64,000 nt of DNA. Origin: Paraprevotella clara YIT 11840. Its GTDB lineage: Bacteria > Bacteroidota > Bacteroidia > Bacteroidales > Bacteroidaceae. The notes under the pieces were generated by a model. That model did no database searches. It was not told where the DNA came from and saw only the letters and a list, made by a program, of their open reading frames with translations. Positions 33,756 to 42,886 of this stretch are shown here, in pieces. The stretch covers positions 20,879 to 84,878 of the forward strand of contig NZ_JH376604.1 of assembly GCF_000233955.1 (NCBI RefSeq). Reading direction: 5' to 3'. The first letter of the stretch is position 1. Each line of letters begins with the position of its first letter. The position numbers and the translations under genes were made by a program.

Positions 33756-34688
33756 ATGATAAACAGAGAGATTATACGCTTAAAGGTTGTTCAGATTACT
33801 TATGCTTATTACCAAAATGGGGGGAAGAACATAGATACGGCGGAAAAAGAGCTTTTTTTCAGTCTGGCCAAAGCATACGATTTGTATAATTATCTATTGA
33901 CCTTAATGGTAGAAATCAACCGGATAGCAGAACGTGCCGTAGAGACGGCGCAAAGTAGGTATAACCGTATCAAGGTGGGCGAACCGCCCAGCACGAAGTT
34001 CATTGACAATCGTTTTATCATGCAGTTGGAAGTGAATAAACAACTGTTGGATTTTCGTGAAAACCAGAAAAAAAGTTGGGTGAACGAGGAGGATTTTGTG
34101 CGTTCGTTGTACAAGCAAATAATAGAGACGGATTACTACAAAGAATATATGGCGTCGGCAGAGTCTTCTTATGCACAGGACCGGGAGTTATGGCGCAAGA
34201 TATATAAGAATGTCATTTGTAATAATGAAGAGCTGGACTCTTTGCTTGAAGACATGAGCCTGTATTGGAATGATGACAAATATATCGTGGATACGTTTGT
34301 GCTGAAGACCATCAAGCGTTTTGACGAGGCCAAAGGAGCCGATCAGGAACTTTTACCGGAATTCAAGGATGAAGAGGATCGGGAATTCGCCCATCGTTTG
34401 TTCCGTAACACGTTGTTGAATGCGGAATATTACCGTAAACTGATAAGCGACAACACGAAGAACTGGGAATTCAATCGGATTGCCCTTATGGATTTGTTGA
34501 TTATGCAAATCGCATTGGCAGAGATTCTGACGTTTCCCAATATTCCGTTGAATGTCTCATTAAACGAGTATGTAGATATAGCCAAGATCTACAGTACGCC
34601 GCGTAGTGGGGCATACGTGAATGGATTGTTGGATGCCGTTTCCAAAAAATTAGTAGCAGAGAAAAAATTAGAGAAGACAAACAATTAA
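33756..34688 (+). CDS. nusB: Transcription antitermination/ribosome biogenesis protein NusB (long form)
   Basis: NusB binds boxA RNA with NusE (S10) and promotes rRNA transcription. The 310-residue protein has the long N-terminal helical extension usual in Bacteroidetes (REIIRLKVVQITYAYYQNGG, in part, at the start). The conserved NusB fold is at about 205-305: RLFRNTLLNAEYYRKLI, NWEFNRIALMDLLIMQIALAEI, PLNVSLNEYVDIAKIYSTPRS, GAYVNGLLDAV (each in part). It heads the nusB-yajC-ybbR-coaE operon. Confidence 0.93.
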   Translation: MINREIIRLKVVQITYAYYQNGGKNIDTAEKELFFSLAKAYDLYNYLLTLMVEINRIAERAVETAQSRYNRIKVGEPPSTKFIDNRFIMQLEVNKQLLDFRENQKKSWVNEEDFVRSLYKQIIETDYYKEYMASAESSYAQDRELWRKIYKNVICNNEELDSLLEDMSLYWNDDKYIVDTFVLKTIKRFDEAKGADQELLPEFKDEEDREFAHRLFRNTLLNAEYYRKLISDNTKNWEFNRIALMDLLIMQIALAEILTFPNIPLNVSLNEYVDIAKIYSTPRSGAYVNGLLDAVSKKLVAEKKLEKTNN

Positions 34689-34700
34689 AATAATATAACC

Positions 34701-35018
34701 ATGAATTTATTGACAATTTTATTGCAGCAACAAGGCGGAGGCATGTCTATGATTATTATGATGGTCGCTATTTTCGCCATCATGTATTTCTTTATGATTC
34801 GTCCTCAGAATAAGAAACAAAAAGAAATCCAGAAATTCAGAAACAGTATCGTTCCGGGTACCGATGTGGTAACGGCAGGCGGAATTTATGGAAAAGTGAA
34901 AGAAGTGAATGAACTTGATAATACATTGATGGTGGAGATAGCCTCCGGCGTAAAAATTAAAATCGCTAAGAATTCAGTGTATGCCGGTGTGCCGACCGAC
35001 ACGGCCGCAGGTAAATAA
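34701..35018 (+). CDS. yajC: Preprotein translocase accessory subunit YajC
   Basis: This is a 105-residue single-pass membrane protein of the SecDF-YajC complex. The transmembrane segment is at about 17-35 (SMIIMMVAIFAIMYFFMIR) and is followed at once by RPQNKKQKEIQKF, the family signature. The cytosolic domain has VTAGGIYGKVKEV and KIKIAKNSVY. It lies 12 nt after nusB and 5 nt before the YbbR-like gene, an arrangement typical of Bacteroidales. Confidence 0.95.
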   Translation: MNLLTILLQQQGGGMSMIIMMVAIFAIMYFFMIRPQNKKQKEIQKFRNSIVPGTDVVTAGGIYGKVKEVNELDNTLMVEIASGVKIKIAKNSVYAGVPTDTAAGK

Positions 35019-35023
35019 CCGTA

Positions 35024-36028
35024 ATGGATTCAGTTCAGTTCAAGAAATACTATACTACAGTCAAGAACTTCTTGTTAGGGCCTAAAAACAAGGAGTTCTT
35101 GATTTTTTTGTTTTTTTTCTTCGTCTCTGCGGCTTTTTGGCTGTTGCAATCTTTGAATGAGACATTCGATGTAGAATTGAAAGTGCCTTTGAAATTGGAG
35201 AATGTGCCGTCTGATGTGGTCATTACATCGGATTTGCCTTCTGATTTAAATGTTATGGTAAGAGATAAAGGTACGGTTTTGGTTCGTTATATTTATGGTA
35301 CGGAACAAGTTCCTGTACGGGTGGATTATAAGGATTATGACAAGGGAAACGCTTCAGGACGTGTTTCCGTTACGCTTTTGGATGTCCAGAAGAAAGTACA
35401 GGCACAGTTGTTGTCTTCCACTCGTATTGTGTCTTTAAAACCGGATACACTGGAGTTTTTTTTTAATAAAGGTGCTCGTAAGAAGGTTCCGGTCAAGTTG
35501 GCCGGAGTCGTGGAAACCTCTCCGGAGTATTACTTGCAACGGGTGGAGTTTACACCTGATTCGGTGGAAGTGCTGGCGCCTTCCGCTATTTTGGATACCA
35601 TAACCGAAGCTTTTATCACTCCGGTTTATTTTTCGGATTTGTCTGCTAACGAAAAGACGATAAGCATGTTGCGTCCTGTGAGAGGGGCGAAGTTCATCCC
35701 CGATCAGGTGGAGATGAATGTGATGATAGATTTATATACGGAGAAAACGGTGGAAGTACCCGTATTCGGCGTGAATTTTCCCGGTAGTAAGGACTTGCGT
35801 ACATTTCCTTCAAAAGTAAAAGTTACTTTTCGTGTGGGGATGAGTCGGTTTAAGGAAATTACGGCGGACGATTTTGTATTGGCTGTCACGTACGAAGAAC
35901 TAATGAAGAACCGCAGTCCGAAAATACAGCTTCATCTAAAGTCGATGCCGTCTGGAGTATCGAATGTGCGTATAGACCCTTCTGAGGTGGATTATCTGAT
36001 AGAACAAGTACAGGAAGAAAACGAGTGA
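35024..36028 (+). CDS. YbbR-like domain protein
   Basis: This is a 334-residue inner membrane protein with one N-terminal transmembrane segment (about 22-40, KEFLIFLFFFFVSAAFWLLQ) and extracytoplasmic beta domains of the YbbR type. Repeat-like strands are DLPSDLNVMVRDKGTVL, PDSVEVLAPSAILDTI and FPSKVKVTFRVGMSRF. YbbR proteins in Firmicutes modulate diadenylate cyclase, but Bacteroidetes members next to yajC and coaE have no settled role. It is 1 nt upstream of coaE in the nusB operon. Confidence 0.82.
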   Translation: MDSVQFKKYYTTVKNFLLGPKNKEFLIFLFFFFVSAAFWLLQSLNETFDVELKVPLKLENVPSDVVITSDLPSDLNVMVRDKGTVLVRYIYGTEQVPVRVDYKDYDKGNASGRVSVTLLDVQKKVQAQLLSSTRIVSLKPDTLEFFFNKGARKKVPVKLAGVVETSPEYYLQRVEFTPDSVEVLAPSAILDTITEAFITPVYFSDLSANEKTISMLRPVRGAKFIPDQVEMNVMIDLYTEKTVEVPVFGVNFPGSKDLRTFPSKVKVTFRVGMSRFKEITADDFVLAVTYEELMKNRSPKIQLHLKSMPSGVSNVRIDPSEVDYLIEQVQEENE

Positions 36029-36029
36029 T

Positions 36030-36629
36030 ATGATTAAGGTTGGTCTTACGGGGGGTATTGGTTGCGGGAAAAGTTATGTGGCGGATTTATTACGTCGTCG
36101 GCATATTCCCGTATATGATACGGATAAGGAGGCAAAGCGTTTGATGATGGAATCTGCAACCATTCGCCGGGGATTGGTGGATTGGGTCGGAGAGCGGGCT
36201 TATATGCCGGACGGGACATTGAACCGTGAACGGATAGCTTCATATTTATTTGCCTCTCCGCTCCATGCAGAGCGTATCAACCGGCTTGTACATCCGGTGG
36301 TGCAGGATGATTTCCTGCAATGGGTGGATAAGCAGGACGGACCGTTGGTCGTTATGGAATGTGCCATTCTTTACGAGTCCGGTTTCGACCGTTTGGTGGA
36401 TGAAGTCTTGTTGGTACGTGCTCCGGAAAGAGTTTGCTTGGAGCGTGTCATGAAACGCGACGGGGCTTCCGAAGCTCAGGTAAAAGCGCGTATGGCAGCC
36501 CAGATGTCGGACGAAGAGCGTTGCAGACGGGCGCATTATATTATAAATAATGATGGGGGCTCGGATGTGGAGGGTGCCTTAAGAGATATATGGGTGAAGA
36601 TTGACAGGGGGCGGCTGCGTGAAGATTAA
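36030..36629 (+). CDS. coaE: Dephospho-CoA kinase
   Basis: This enzyme phosphorylates the 3'-hydroxyl of dephospho-CoA in the last step of coenzyme A synthesis. The 199-residue protein has the P-loop GLTGGIGCGKS at 5-15, the CoA-site residues in PVYDTDKEAKRLM and HPVVQDDFLQWV, and the lid region RDGASEAQVKARMAAQMSDE, in part. Length is typical. It closes the nusB-yajC-ybbR operon. Confidence 0.95.
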   Translation: MIKVGLTGGIGCGKSYVADLLRRRHIPVYDTDKEAKRLMMESATIRRGLVDWVGERAYMPDGTLNRERIASYLFASPLHAERINRLVHPVVQDDFLQWVDKQDGPLVVMECAILYESGFDRLVDEVLLVRAPERVCLERVMKRDGASEAQVKARMAAQMSDEERCRRAHYIINNDGGSDVEGALRDIWVKIDRGRLRED

Positions 36630-36648
36630 GCTTTTTTAGAAAGAAGAT

Positions 36649-36680
36649 TTTGAAAAAAAGTAGGTGAAGGGCTATCTTTG
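36649..36680 (+). promoter_or_regulatory. Promoter of the DUF5606 gene
   Basis: TTTG at 36649-36652, 20 nt, then TATCTTTG at 36673-36680: an ideal Bacteroides -33/-7 pair. The leader is about 28 nt. Confidence 0.75.
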
Positions 36681-36714
36681 CATTTGTTTTGAAAAATAAA
36701 ATATAAACCTGAAT

Positions 36715-37161
36715 ATGTTAGAAACGATTTTGGCTATTTCCGGAAAACCCGGTTTGTATAAGTTGGTTTCGCGTGGAAACCGTAGTTTGATTGTAGAAAC
36801 GCTGGACGAGGTGAAGAAACGTATGCCGGCTTTTGCTACCGATAAGGTAATTTCCCTGGCAGATATAGCCATGTATACGGATGAGGGTGAAGTGCCTTTG
36901 AGAGAAGTTTTGAATAGTCTGAAGAAAAAAGAGAAGGGTCAGCTTTCTGCTTTTGATTATAAAAAGGCTTCACGTGAGGAACTGGCTTCTTATTTTGCAG
37001 AGATATTGCCTAATTATGATCGTGACCGCGTTTATCCTGCCGATATCAAGAAGTTGGTAAGCTGGTATAATTTGTTGGTCAAGGCCGGTATGACGGATTT
37101 TGACGAGGTTTTGGCTCCTACGGAGGGAGACCATATATCCGACCGGGCAGAACAGGAATAA
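36715..37161 (+). CDS. DUF5606 protein
   Basis: This is a 148-residue soluble protein conserved in Bacteroidetes and of unknown function. The N-terminal part (about 1-60) is LETILAISGKPGLYKLVSRG and VKKRMPAFATDKVISLADIA, which resembles a small beta-barrel of the DUF5606 type. The C-terminal half is helical (SREELASYFAEILPNYDRDR and VSWYNLLVKAGMTDF). It has its own promoter and terminator, so it is monocistronic. Confidence 0.82.
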   Translation: MLETILAISGKPGLYKLVSRGNRSLIVETLDEVKKRMPAFATDKVISLADIAMYTDEGEVPLREVLNSLKKKEKGQLSAFDYKKASREELASYFAEILPNYDRDRVYPADIKKLVSWYNLLVKAGMTDFDEVLAPTEGDHISDRAEQE

Positions 37162-37187
37162 ATCTAAAGGTATAGAATGTACAAATA

Positions 37188-37226
37188 ACAGGGGAGGGCA
37201 TGGATGTGTTTTCCCCCTGTTTTTTT
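37188..37226 (+). terminator. Terminator of the DUF5606 gene
   Basis: ACAGGGGAG (from 37188) can pair with TTCCCCCTGT (37211-37220), followed by a T-run to 37226. The stem is about 9-10 bp. Confidence 0.8.
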
Positions 37227-37249
37227 AAACAGAGAATAATTTTTGCCCG

Positions 37250-37257
37250 TAAATTTG
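37250..37257 (+). promoter_or_regulatory. Possible -7 element upstream of the ECF sigma gene
   Basis: TAAATTTG matches TAnnTTTG, but no -33 TTTG is at the right distance and the implied leader is about 100 nt. It could be weak or depend on an activator. Confidence 0.4.
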
Positions 37258-37365
37258 TGTAATTCCAAATTTCTTCTTTTATTTGCATCCGGTTAACTCA
37301 TTTATTAATTATTAAACGTTTATTGCCTATCGGAATACTCTTACTTAACTATAAAATAAAGAAGG

Positions 37366-37959
37366 ATGGAGAGTTTTGCAAATTTGACTGACGAAATGTT
37401 GGTTAAACTGTATGCCGGAGGTAATAATAGTGCTTTTGACATCTTGTTGGAGAGATATGAAGAGAAGATTTTTTCTTATATCTTTTTTATTGTGCACAAT
37501 CAAGATGTGGCTGATGATATATTCCAGGAAACGTTTATGAAAGCTGTGGTGACTATTCAGCAGGGACGTTATGTGGAAAATGGCAAGTTTCAGGCATGGA
37601 TTACCCGCATTGCCCATAATTTGATTATTGATTATTTCAGGCAGACCCGCAATGAGAATTGTGTGTCTAACGATGAAGTGGAGTATGATTTGTTCAATGA
37701 CATCAAATTGGCTGAAACGAATGTGGAATCCAAAATGGTGCGGGAACAGGTGCTTGATGATGTGAAACTGTTGGTAGAACACTTGCCCCAAAACCAGAAA
37801 GAAGTGGTTTTCATGAGGTATTATCAGGAATTGTCTTTTAAGGAAATTGCAGATATAACAGGGGTAAGTATCAATACGGCTTTAGGCCGTATGCGTTATG
37901 CTTTGTTGAACTTACGTAAGATGGCGGTGAAAAAGGAACTTCATTTGGCTATTTCTTAA
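37366..37959 (+). CDS. ECF-type RNA polymerase sigma factor
   Basis: This is a 197-residue sigma-70 family protein of the extracytoplasmic-function group. Region 2 spans about 25-95 with FDILLERYEEKIFSYIFFIV, DVADDIFQETFMKAV and GKFQAWITRIAHNLIIDYFR (each in part). Region 4 spans about 135-185 with LPQNQKEVVFMRYYQELSFK and EIADITGVSINTALGRMRYA. No anti-sigma factor gene of usual size follows; only a 43-codon frame (38034-38165) is seen. It is not adjacent to a SusC/SusD pair, so it is unlikely to be a polysaccharide-utilisation sigma. Confidence 0.92.
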   Translation: MESFANLTDEMLVKLYAGGNNSAFDILLERYEEKIFSYIFFIVHNQDVADDIFQETFMKAVVTIQQGRYVENGKFQAWITRIAHNLIIDYFRQTRNENCVSNDEVEYDLFNDIKLAETNVESKMVREQVLDDVKLLVEHLPQNQKEVVFMRYYQELSFKEIADITGVSINTALGRMRYALLNLRKMAVKKELHLAIS

Positions 37960-38033
37960 AAATAACTATCCTGCGATATACTAAATAAGCGGTCAGAGCG
38001 TTATAATAGCAGATTTAAGTAACCTGACAGCTT

Positions 38034-38165
38034 ATGGATATAACTATACCTAATGGAATGCAGCGACCGTCGCGGCGGACTATTGCTTTTCTGAAGCTAT
38101 TCGCACGCAGTTATAAAGAATTGGAATTTGCAGACGGTGAGTTTGCCAGAATGATTTTGAAGTAA
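38034..38165 (+). CDS. Possible 43-aa protein downstream of the ECF sigma factor
   Basis: ATG at 38034 opens a 43-codon frame: MDITIPNGMQRPSRRTIAFL, then KLFARSYKELEFADGEFARM and ILK. It is rich in basic residues and ends in a probable amphipathic helix. It is the only feature I see in the 294-nt gap between the sigma gene and rpe. Its position suggests a small regulator, but no family is recognised and it may not be translated. Confidence 0.35.
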   Translation: MDITIPNGMQRPSRRTIAFLKLFARSYKELEFADGEFARMILK

Positions 38166-38191
38166 GGTGGCATATTTTACAGTGTGCTTGC

Positions 38192-38222
38192 TTGCGCATA
38201 TAGGATATTTAATATAACTTTG
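38192..38222 (+). promoter_or_regulatory. Promoter of rpe
   Basis: TAACTTTG at 38215-38222 with TTG at 38192-38194, 20 nt apart. The leader is about 25 nt. Confidence 0.65.
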
Positions 38223-38253
38223 TGCATATATACGTATTTAAAATATATGTACT

Positions 38254-38904
38254 ATGAAGCATTTTGTGGCTCCTTCCCTGTTGTCCGCCGATTTCGGGAA
38301 CCTGAAATCGGAAATGGACATGATTAATCGTAGTGAATGCGATTGGTTGCATATCGACATCATGGATGGTGTGTTTGTTCCCAATATTTCTTTCGGTTTT
38401 CCTGTTTTGAAGTATGTGGCTCGTTTGTGTGAGAAGCCGCTGGATGTGCATCTGATGATTGTGCAACCGGAAAAGTTTCTGAATGAGGTGAAAGCTTTGG
38501 GGGCTTATTCCATGAATGTACATGTAGAGGCTTGTCCGCATTTACATCGTGTAGTACAGCAAATCAAGGAGACCGGTATGAAAGCCGGAGTGACATTGAA
38601 TCCGGCCACTCCTGTTTCGTCTTTGACAGATATCATCGAGGATGTGGACATCGTTATGTTGATGGCTGTCAATCCGGGATTCGGAGGCCAGACATTTATT
38701 CCCCATACATTAGATAAAGTGCGGGAATTGCGCCGTATGATAGACGGAAGCCGGTCGAAAGCCTTGATAGAGGTAGATGGTGGGGTGAACCGTGATACGG
38801 GACGGTTGTTGGTCGAGGCCGGTGCGGATGTGTTGGTAGCGGGAAGTGCTGTTTTTCATGCGGCAGATGCCATAGAAGAGATTCGTGTTTTGAAAAATTT
38901 GTAA
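38254..38904 (+). CDS. rpe: Ribulose-phosphate 3-epimerase
   Basis: Rpe interconverts ribulose 5-phosphate and xylulose 5-phosphate in the pentose phosphate pathway. The 216-residue TIM barrel has VAPSLLSADFGNL at the start, HIDIMDGVFVPNISFG (metal-binding His/Asp, about 33-48), DVHLMIVQPEKF, MAVNPGFGGQTFIP (phosphate and metal loop, about 138-151), IEVDGGVN and DVLVAGSAVF. Length and motifs are standard. Confidence 0.96.
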   Translation: MKHFVAPSLLSADFGNLKSEMDMINRSECDWLHIDIMDGVFVPNISFGFPVLKYVARLCEKPLDVHLMIVQPEKFLNEVKALGAYSMNVHVEACPHLHRVVQQIKETGMKAGVTLNPATPVSSLTDIIEDVDIVMLMAVNPGFGGQTFIPHTLDKVRELRRMIDGSRSKALIEVDGGVNRDTGRLLVEAGADVLVAGSAVFHAADAIEEIRVLKNL

Positions 38905-38949
38905 ACGCTGACTGGAGATTGTTCGGAATCTTGGCGGAAATACCCTTTT

Positions 38950-41067
38950 GTGAGGCTGGCTGTTCCGCTTCTTCCCGGTTTGTGGCTGGGACGATTGTTG
39001 TGGCAATATGCGGAAAGTAGCGGTTGGGCCGGACTTTTTCTTTCCATAGGAGTATTGCTAAGCGGTGGTTGGTGTTTGTGGGCAGGTATATATTCGTTGC
39101 ATCGGCGTGCTTGTCATGGTGAGTTGAGAAGCTACGTGTCTTTCGGTGTTTCTGTTTGTTTTCTGTTTTTCTTTTTCGGATTGTGGCGTTCCTTTTATGC
39201 GTGGGAGAACCTACGTGGGGTTTGGACGGATGAGGAACGTGAATATCATGCCATATTGTTGAATACTCCTCAGATTTCATCCCGTACGGTAGGGGCAGAG
39301 GCTATGTTGGTGGCCGGAGACGACGGTTCTTCTGTGAGGCAAACCGGTAAATTATGGTTGACTTTCTCGCGGGATTCTTTGGCGGAAACTTTGCGTACGG
39401 GAGATGAGTTGGTTTTTAAGGGGCGTATCCGGAGACCGAAAAACAAAGGTAATCCGGAAGAGTTCGATTATGCGGAATATTTGGCCGTGAAAGGTATATC
39501 AGGCCGTGTATTCATCGGAAAGGAGCGTTGGAAACGAATCCATGGATATGAGGATAAGGAACGGCATCTTTCTTTGGGGGTAGATTTGCGCATCAAAGCT
39601 CTGTTATGGCGAGATAGAATATTGGAGGTATATCGTAATACCGGTTTGCAGGGTGAGGCTTTGGACTTGTTTGCAGCTTTGACTTTAGGGGAAAAGTCGG
39701 GACTGTCGGATGAGTTAAAGGATATTTATGCGGGAGTCGGTGTCAGTCATGTGTTGGCTCTGTCTGGCATGCATCTTGGCTTTTTGGTAGCGATGTTGAA
39801 TTTATTTATACTGAACTATTGTAGGAGGCGCTATTTGCGGCTACTGGGGGCGATGCTTGCTACGGTACTGGTTTGGGGGTATACCTTTTTGGCCGGTTTG
39901 CCTCCTTCTCTTGTGAGGGCGGCACTGATGTATTCCTTGATGTTGGCCGGTTCTTTGGTCGGCCGTTCGGGATTTTCAGTTAATTCTTTAGCCATGAGTG
40001 CGGTGTTGATGTTGTGCATCAATCCTTTATGGTTCTATGATGTGGGCTTTCAACTATCTTTTTTAGCCATGTTCGGTATTCTGACGATATGTCCCCGGTT
40101 TCAGGAGTTGCCGTTGATGCGATGGCGTTATGTGAGGTGGATTTTTCAAAGTTTGTTGGTGTCATTCGCAGCGCAGTTGTTCACCGTTCCTTTGGTGGCT
40201 TATCGTTTCGGTACATTTTCGTTTTATTCGGCATGGGCGACTTTGGTAATATCTCCTTTAACGGCACTATTGATTTATGGGATGCCTCTGATATTATTAT
40301 CTGGGATTACCGGTATCGGTACAACAGTTTGTGCATGGTGGATTGCCCGGTTGGGCACGTGGCAAAATGATTGTCTGCGTGCGATGATGGAGTGGCCGTA
40401 TGCGGTGATCCATACGGATTGGTCACTATGGTTTACGGTATGGTGCTATGTGGTATTGTGTGTTTGGGTGATGCCTTTCTGCCGCTCTTATACCCGACGG
40501 GTACAATTCGGACTTATGAGTGTGATATTGACTTTGTGTGCCTTTGCTGTAAACAGGCAGTTTTGCAGGATCCGACCGGAAATCGTGTTTTATAATCACT
40601 CTTCTTGTCCGTCTGTTCACGTGATTTATTCATCAGAACGCTCTTATTTGTTTTCGACTGAAGAGGATAGTGTGAGAGAGCGTATGTCTTATATCTCGGA
40701 ATCCTTTTGGGAAAAGAAACTTTCGGACGTACCCGTGGTCGTGACCGGTGATTTTAGGGATAATTACATTTCTTCCGTACATGGCTTGGTGGCGGGTAGG
40801 AACGGCATCTCCTTTTTGATGCTTACGGATAACCGCTGGGATGGGATAAAAGGCATGCATCGGGCTGAGGTTGATTTTCTTTATGTTTGTCGCGGCTATC
40901 ATGGCAGTCTGCATGAACTGTCCCGTTTGTTCAATCCCCGTTGTGTGGTGCTGGATGCTTCCTTGTGGCGAGGTGACAGGAAGCGTTATATTCAAGAATG
41001 TAGCAGATTAGGTTGGAATTTCTATGACATGGAAGTCAAAGGAGCGTTAAAAGTTGCTTTAAATTGA
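38950..41067 (+). CDS. comEC: ComEC/Rec2-family DNA uptake channel protein
   Basis: This inner membrane protein of about 705 residues has a DUF4131-like N-terminal domain (first three transmembrane helices, then a soluble barrel with LRTGDELVFKGRIRRPKNKG, in part) and the Competence domain (about 225-500) with VSHVLALSGMHLGFLVAMLN and LPPSLVRAALMYSLMLAGSL. The C-terminal roughly 180 residues correspond to the metallo-beta-lactamase region but lack its HxHxDH motif, as in many Bacteroidetes. The only in-frame starts are GTG at 38950 and CTG at 38908; the family-like YPFVRLAVPL begins just before the GTG, so the upstream CTG may be used. The frame begins 45 nt after the rpe stop. Confidence 0.88.
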   Translation: MRLAVPLLPGLWLGRLLWQYAESSGWAGLFLSIGVLLSGGWCLWAGIYSLHRRACHGELRSYVSFGVSVCFLFFFFGLWRSFYAWENLRGVWTDEEREYHAILLNTPQISSRTVGAEAMLVAGDDGSSVRQTGKLWLTFSRDSLAETLRTGDELVFKGRIRRPKNKGNPEEFDYAEYLAVKGISGRVFIGKERWKRIHGYEDKERHLSLGVDLRIKALLWRDRILEVYRNTGLQGEALDLFAALTLGEKSGLSDELKDIYAGVGVSHVLALSGMHLGFLVAMLNLFILNYCRRRYLRLLGAMLATVLVWGYTFLAGLPPSLVRAALMYSLMLAGSLVGRSGFSVNSLAMSAVLMLCINPLWFYDVGFQLSFLAMFGILTICPRFQELPLMRWRYVRWIFQSLLVSFAAQLFTVPLVAYRFGTFSFYSAWATLVISPLTALLIYGMPLILLSGITGIGTTVCAWWIARLGTWQNDCLRAMMEWPYAVIHTDWSLWFTVWCYVVLCVWVMPFCRSYTRRVQFGLMSVILTLCAFAVNRQFCRIRPEIVFYNHSSCPSVHVIYSSERSYLFSTEEDSVRERMSYISESFWEKKLSDVPVVVTGDFRDNYISSVHGLVAGRNGISFLMLTDNRWDGIKGMHRAEVDFLYVCRGYHGSLHELSRLFNPRCVVLDASLWRGDRKRYIQECSRLGWNFYDMEVKGALKVALN

Positions 41068-41096
41068 GGAATAGCAGACTTTTTATAGTATATTTG
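41063..41096 (+). promoter_or_regulatory. Promoter of the DHH phosphoesterase gene
   Basis: TATATTTG at 41089-41096 is a perfect -7 element; ATTG at 41063-41066 is a plausible -33, 22 nt away. The leader is about 23 nt. Confidence 0.6.
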
Positions 41097-41125
41097 TAAA
41101 TTATAAACCGTAATACGATTTTTAT

Positions 41126-42163
41126 ATGTTGGATAATCTCTTGTCCGAAGTTGACGTGCAACATTTGTGTACGTTGTTGGATAAGGCACACAATATCATT
41201 GTAACTTGTCATGTGTCTCCCGACGGGGATGCAATGGGGGCTGTTTTGGCTTTTTCTCATTTCCTTTGGCGAAAAGGCAAGAATGCTCAGCCCGTGGTAC
41301 CGAATATCTTTCCTGATTTCTTGAAATGGATGCCCGGAGTGGAACGTGTCCGTATCTATGAGAAACATGAAAACGAAGTGGCTCCTTTGGTAGCGGCTGC
41401 CGACTTGATTATTTGTTTGGATTTCAACGCCCCCGATCGTTTACAGGGGTTACAGAAACCCGTAACGGATTCCCAGTCTCCTAAGATCATGATAGACCAT
41501 CATCTTGATCCTGTAGACTTTTGTGATTGGGTCGTTTCTCGGCAGGAGATGAGTTCGACGTGTGAATTGCTTTATCGTATATTGGTGCAGTTGGAGGGCT
41601 TGGATCCGATGACATACGAAGAAGCGGTATGTCTTTACACCGGAATGATGACGGATACCGGTTGTTTTTCCTATAATTCCAATCGCAGCGATATTTATTA
41701 TATTATAGGCCGCTTACTGACAAAAGGCATCGACAAAGACAAGATATACCGCAATGTGTTTTTCAATTACTCAGCCGAGCGTTTTAGGCTGATGGGGTAT
41801 ATGCTATATGTCAAACTGGAGTATTTTCCGGAATATCATGCTTCATTGATGACTTTGACAAGAGAAGAACAGAAACGGTTTTCGCATAAGAAAGGCGATA
41901 CGGAGGGTTTCGTGAATATACCGCTCCAAATCGGAAAATCCCGTCTTTCGGTATTCCTGCGTGAAGATACCGAACGTCATAATATCCGTGTGTCTTTGCG
42001 TTCTGTGGATGATTTTCCTTGTAACCGGATGGCGGCGGAGTTCTTCAATGGCGGGGGGCATTTGAATGCTTCGGGCGGGGAACTTTCTTGTACGATGGAT
42101 GAGGCCGTACAGATTGTCCGCAAAGCTTTGAAGAAATATGCTTCTCTATTGACAGATAGATAA
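41126..42163 (+). CDS. DHH-family phosphoesterase (NrnA-like oligoribonuclease/pAp phosphatase)
   Basis: This is a 345-residue cytosolic enzyme. The DHH domain has NIIVTCHVSPDGDAMGAVLA (metal-binding His/Asp, about 28-47), DLIICLDFN (about 93-101) and MIDHHLDPVDF (the DHH motif, about 121-131). The C-terminal DHHA1 domain has FFNGGGHLNASGG near 308-320. NrnA-type enzymes degrade nanoRNA or c-di-AMP-derived pApA and pAp; the substrate here is not decided by sequence. It is followed 24 nt later by a lipoprotein gene, probably in one transcript. Confidence 0.9.
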   Translation: MLDNLLSEVDVQHLCTLLDKAHNIIVTCHVSPDGDAMGAVLAFSHFLWRKGKNAQPVVPNIFPDFLKWMPGVERVRIYEKHENEVAPLVAAADLIICLDFNAPDRLQGLQKPVTDSQSPKIMIDHHLDPVDFCDWVVSRQEMSSTCELLYRILVQLEGLDPMTYEEAVCLYTGMMTDTGCFSYNSNRSDIYYIIGRLLTKGIDKDKIYRNVFFNYSAERFRLMGYMLYVKLEYFPEYHASLMTLTREEQKRFSHKKGDTEGFVNIPLQIGKSRLSVFLREDTERHNIRVSLRSVDDFPCNRMAAEFFNGGGHLNASGGELSCTMDEAVQIVRKALKKYASLLTDR

Positions 42164-42187
42164 AATGTGATTTATAAAAAACTAAAT

Positions 42188-42886
42188 ATGAGAAAGATTG
42201 TTTATATTTTGTTTGCTCTGTTAGGTGTAGGAGGGGGATTGCAGAGTTGTGATAATGGAGAAACCTACGCCGAACAACGGGAGAAAGAGCGTGATGCCAT
42301 TTCGGCTTTTCTGAACCGCGATGTTGTGATTCGTTTGAGCGATGGGGAAGAGTTGATTCATGTCGGTAAAATCAATACGATTTCCGAAGGGGAGTTTTAT
42401 GCCCAAGACAGTACGACCAATCTCGAAAGAAACGAATACGTAGTCTTTGAGAATACCGGTGTGTATATGCAGATTGTACGTAAAGGGGCGGGTGAAAAGA
42501 TGAAGAACGGCCAGCAAAAGCGCATCATTTGCCGTTATACGGAGTTCAATATATTGAGAGATTCCGTGCAGACTACGAACAATTCGGCTTATTGGCAGAC
42601 GAATCCTGATATCATGGATGTGACGGATACTTACGGCACCTTTACCGCTTCTTTCAATACGTCAGTGAACGGGGGCGGGGCGATGTATCAGTATTACGGT
42701 TCGAAAGCAGTGCCTGCGGGGTGGCTGGTTCCTTTAACCTATATCAATATCGGTCGTCAAATCAATGCAGATGAAGAAATAGCCAAAGTACGTCTCATTG
42801 TACCGCATTCACAGGGGCATAGTGATGCTTCTTCCAATGTATACCCCTGTTTTTATGAAATCACTTATCAGGAGATGAGGAATTAG
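42188..42886 (+). CDS. DUF4827-like lipoprotein
   Basis: This protein of about 232 residues has a lipoprotein signal (MRKIVYILFALLGVGGGLQS, then Cys21). The mature part has a short helix YAEQREKERDAISAFLNR, then YVVFENTGVYMQIVRKGAGE and MYQYYGSKAVPAGWLVPLTY, strands reminiscent of FKBP-type peptidyl-prolyl isomerase folds. This fits the Bacteroidales DUF4827 family. ATG at 42188 is chosen because it gives a proper lipobox; a GTG at 42167 would put extra polar residues before the signal. It probably sits in the periplasm, anchored to a membrane. Confidence 0.75.
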   Translation: MRKIVYILFALLGVGGGLQSCDNGETYAEQREKERDAISAFLNRDVVIRLSDGEELIHVGKINTISEGEFYAQDSTTNLERNEYVVFENTGVYMQIVRKGAGEKMKNGQQKRIICRYTEFNILRDSVQTTNNSAYWQTNPDIMDVTDTYGTFTASFNTSVNGGGAMYQYYGSKAVPAGWLVPLTYINIGRQINADEEIAKVRLIVPHSQGHSDASSNVYPCFYEITYQEMRN

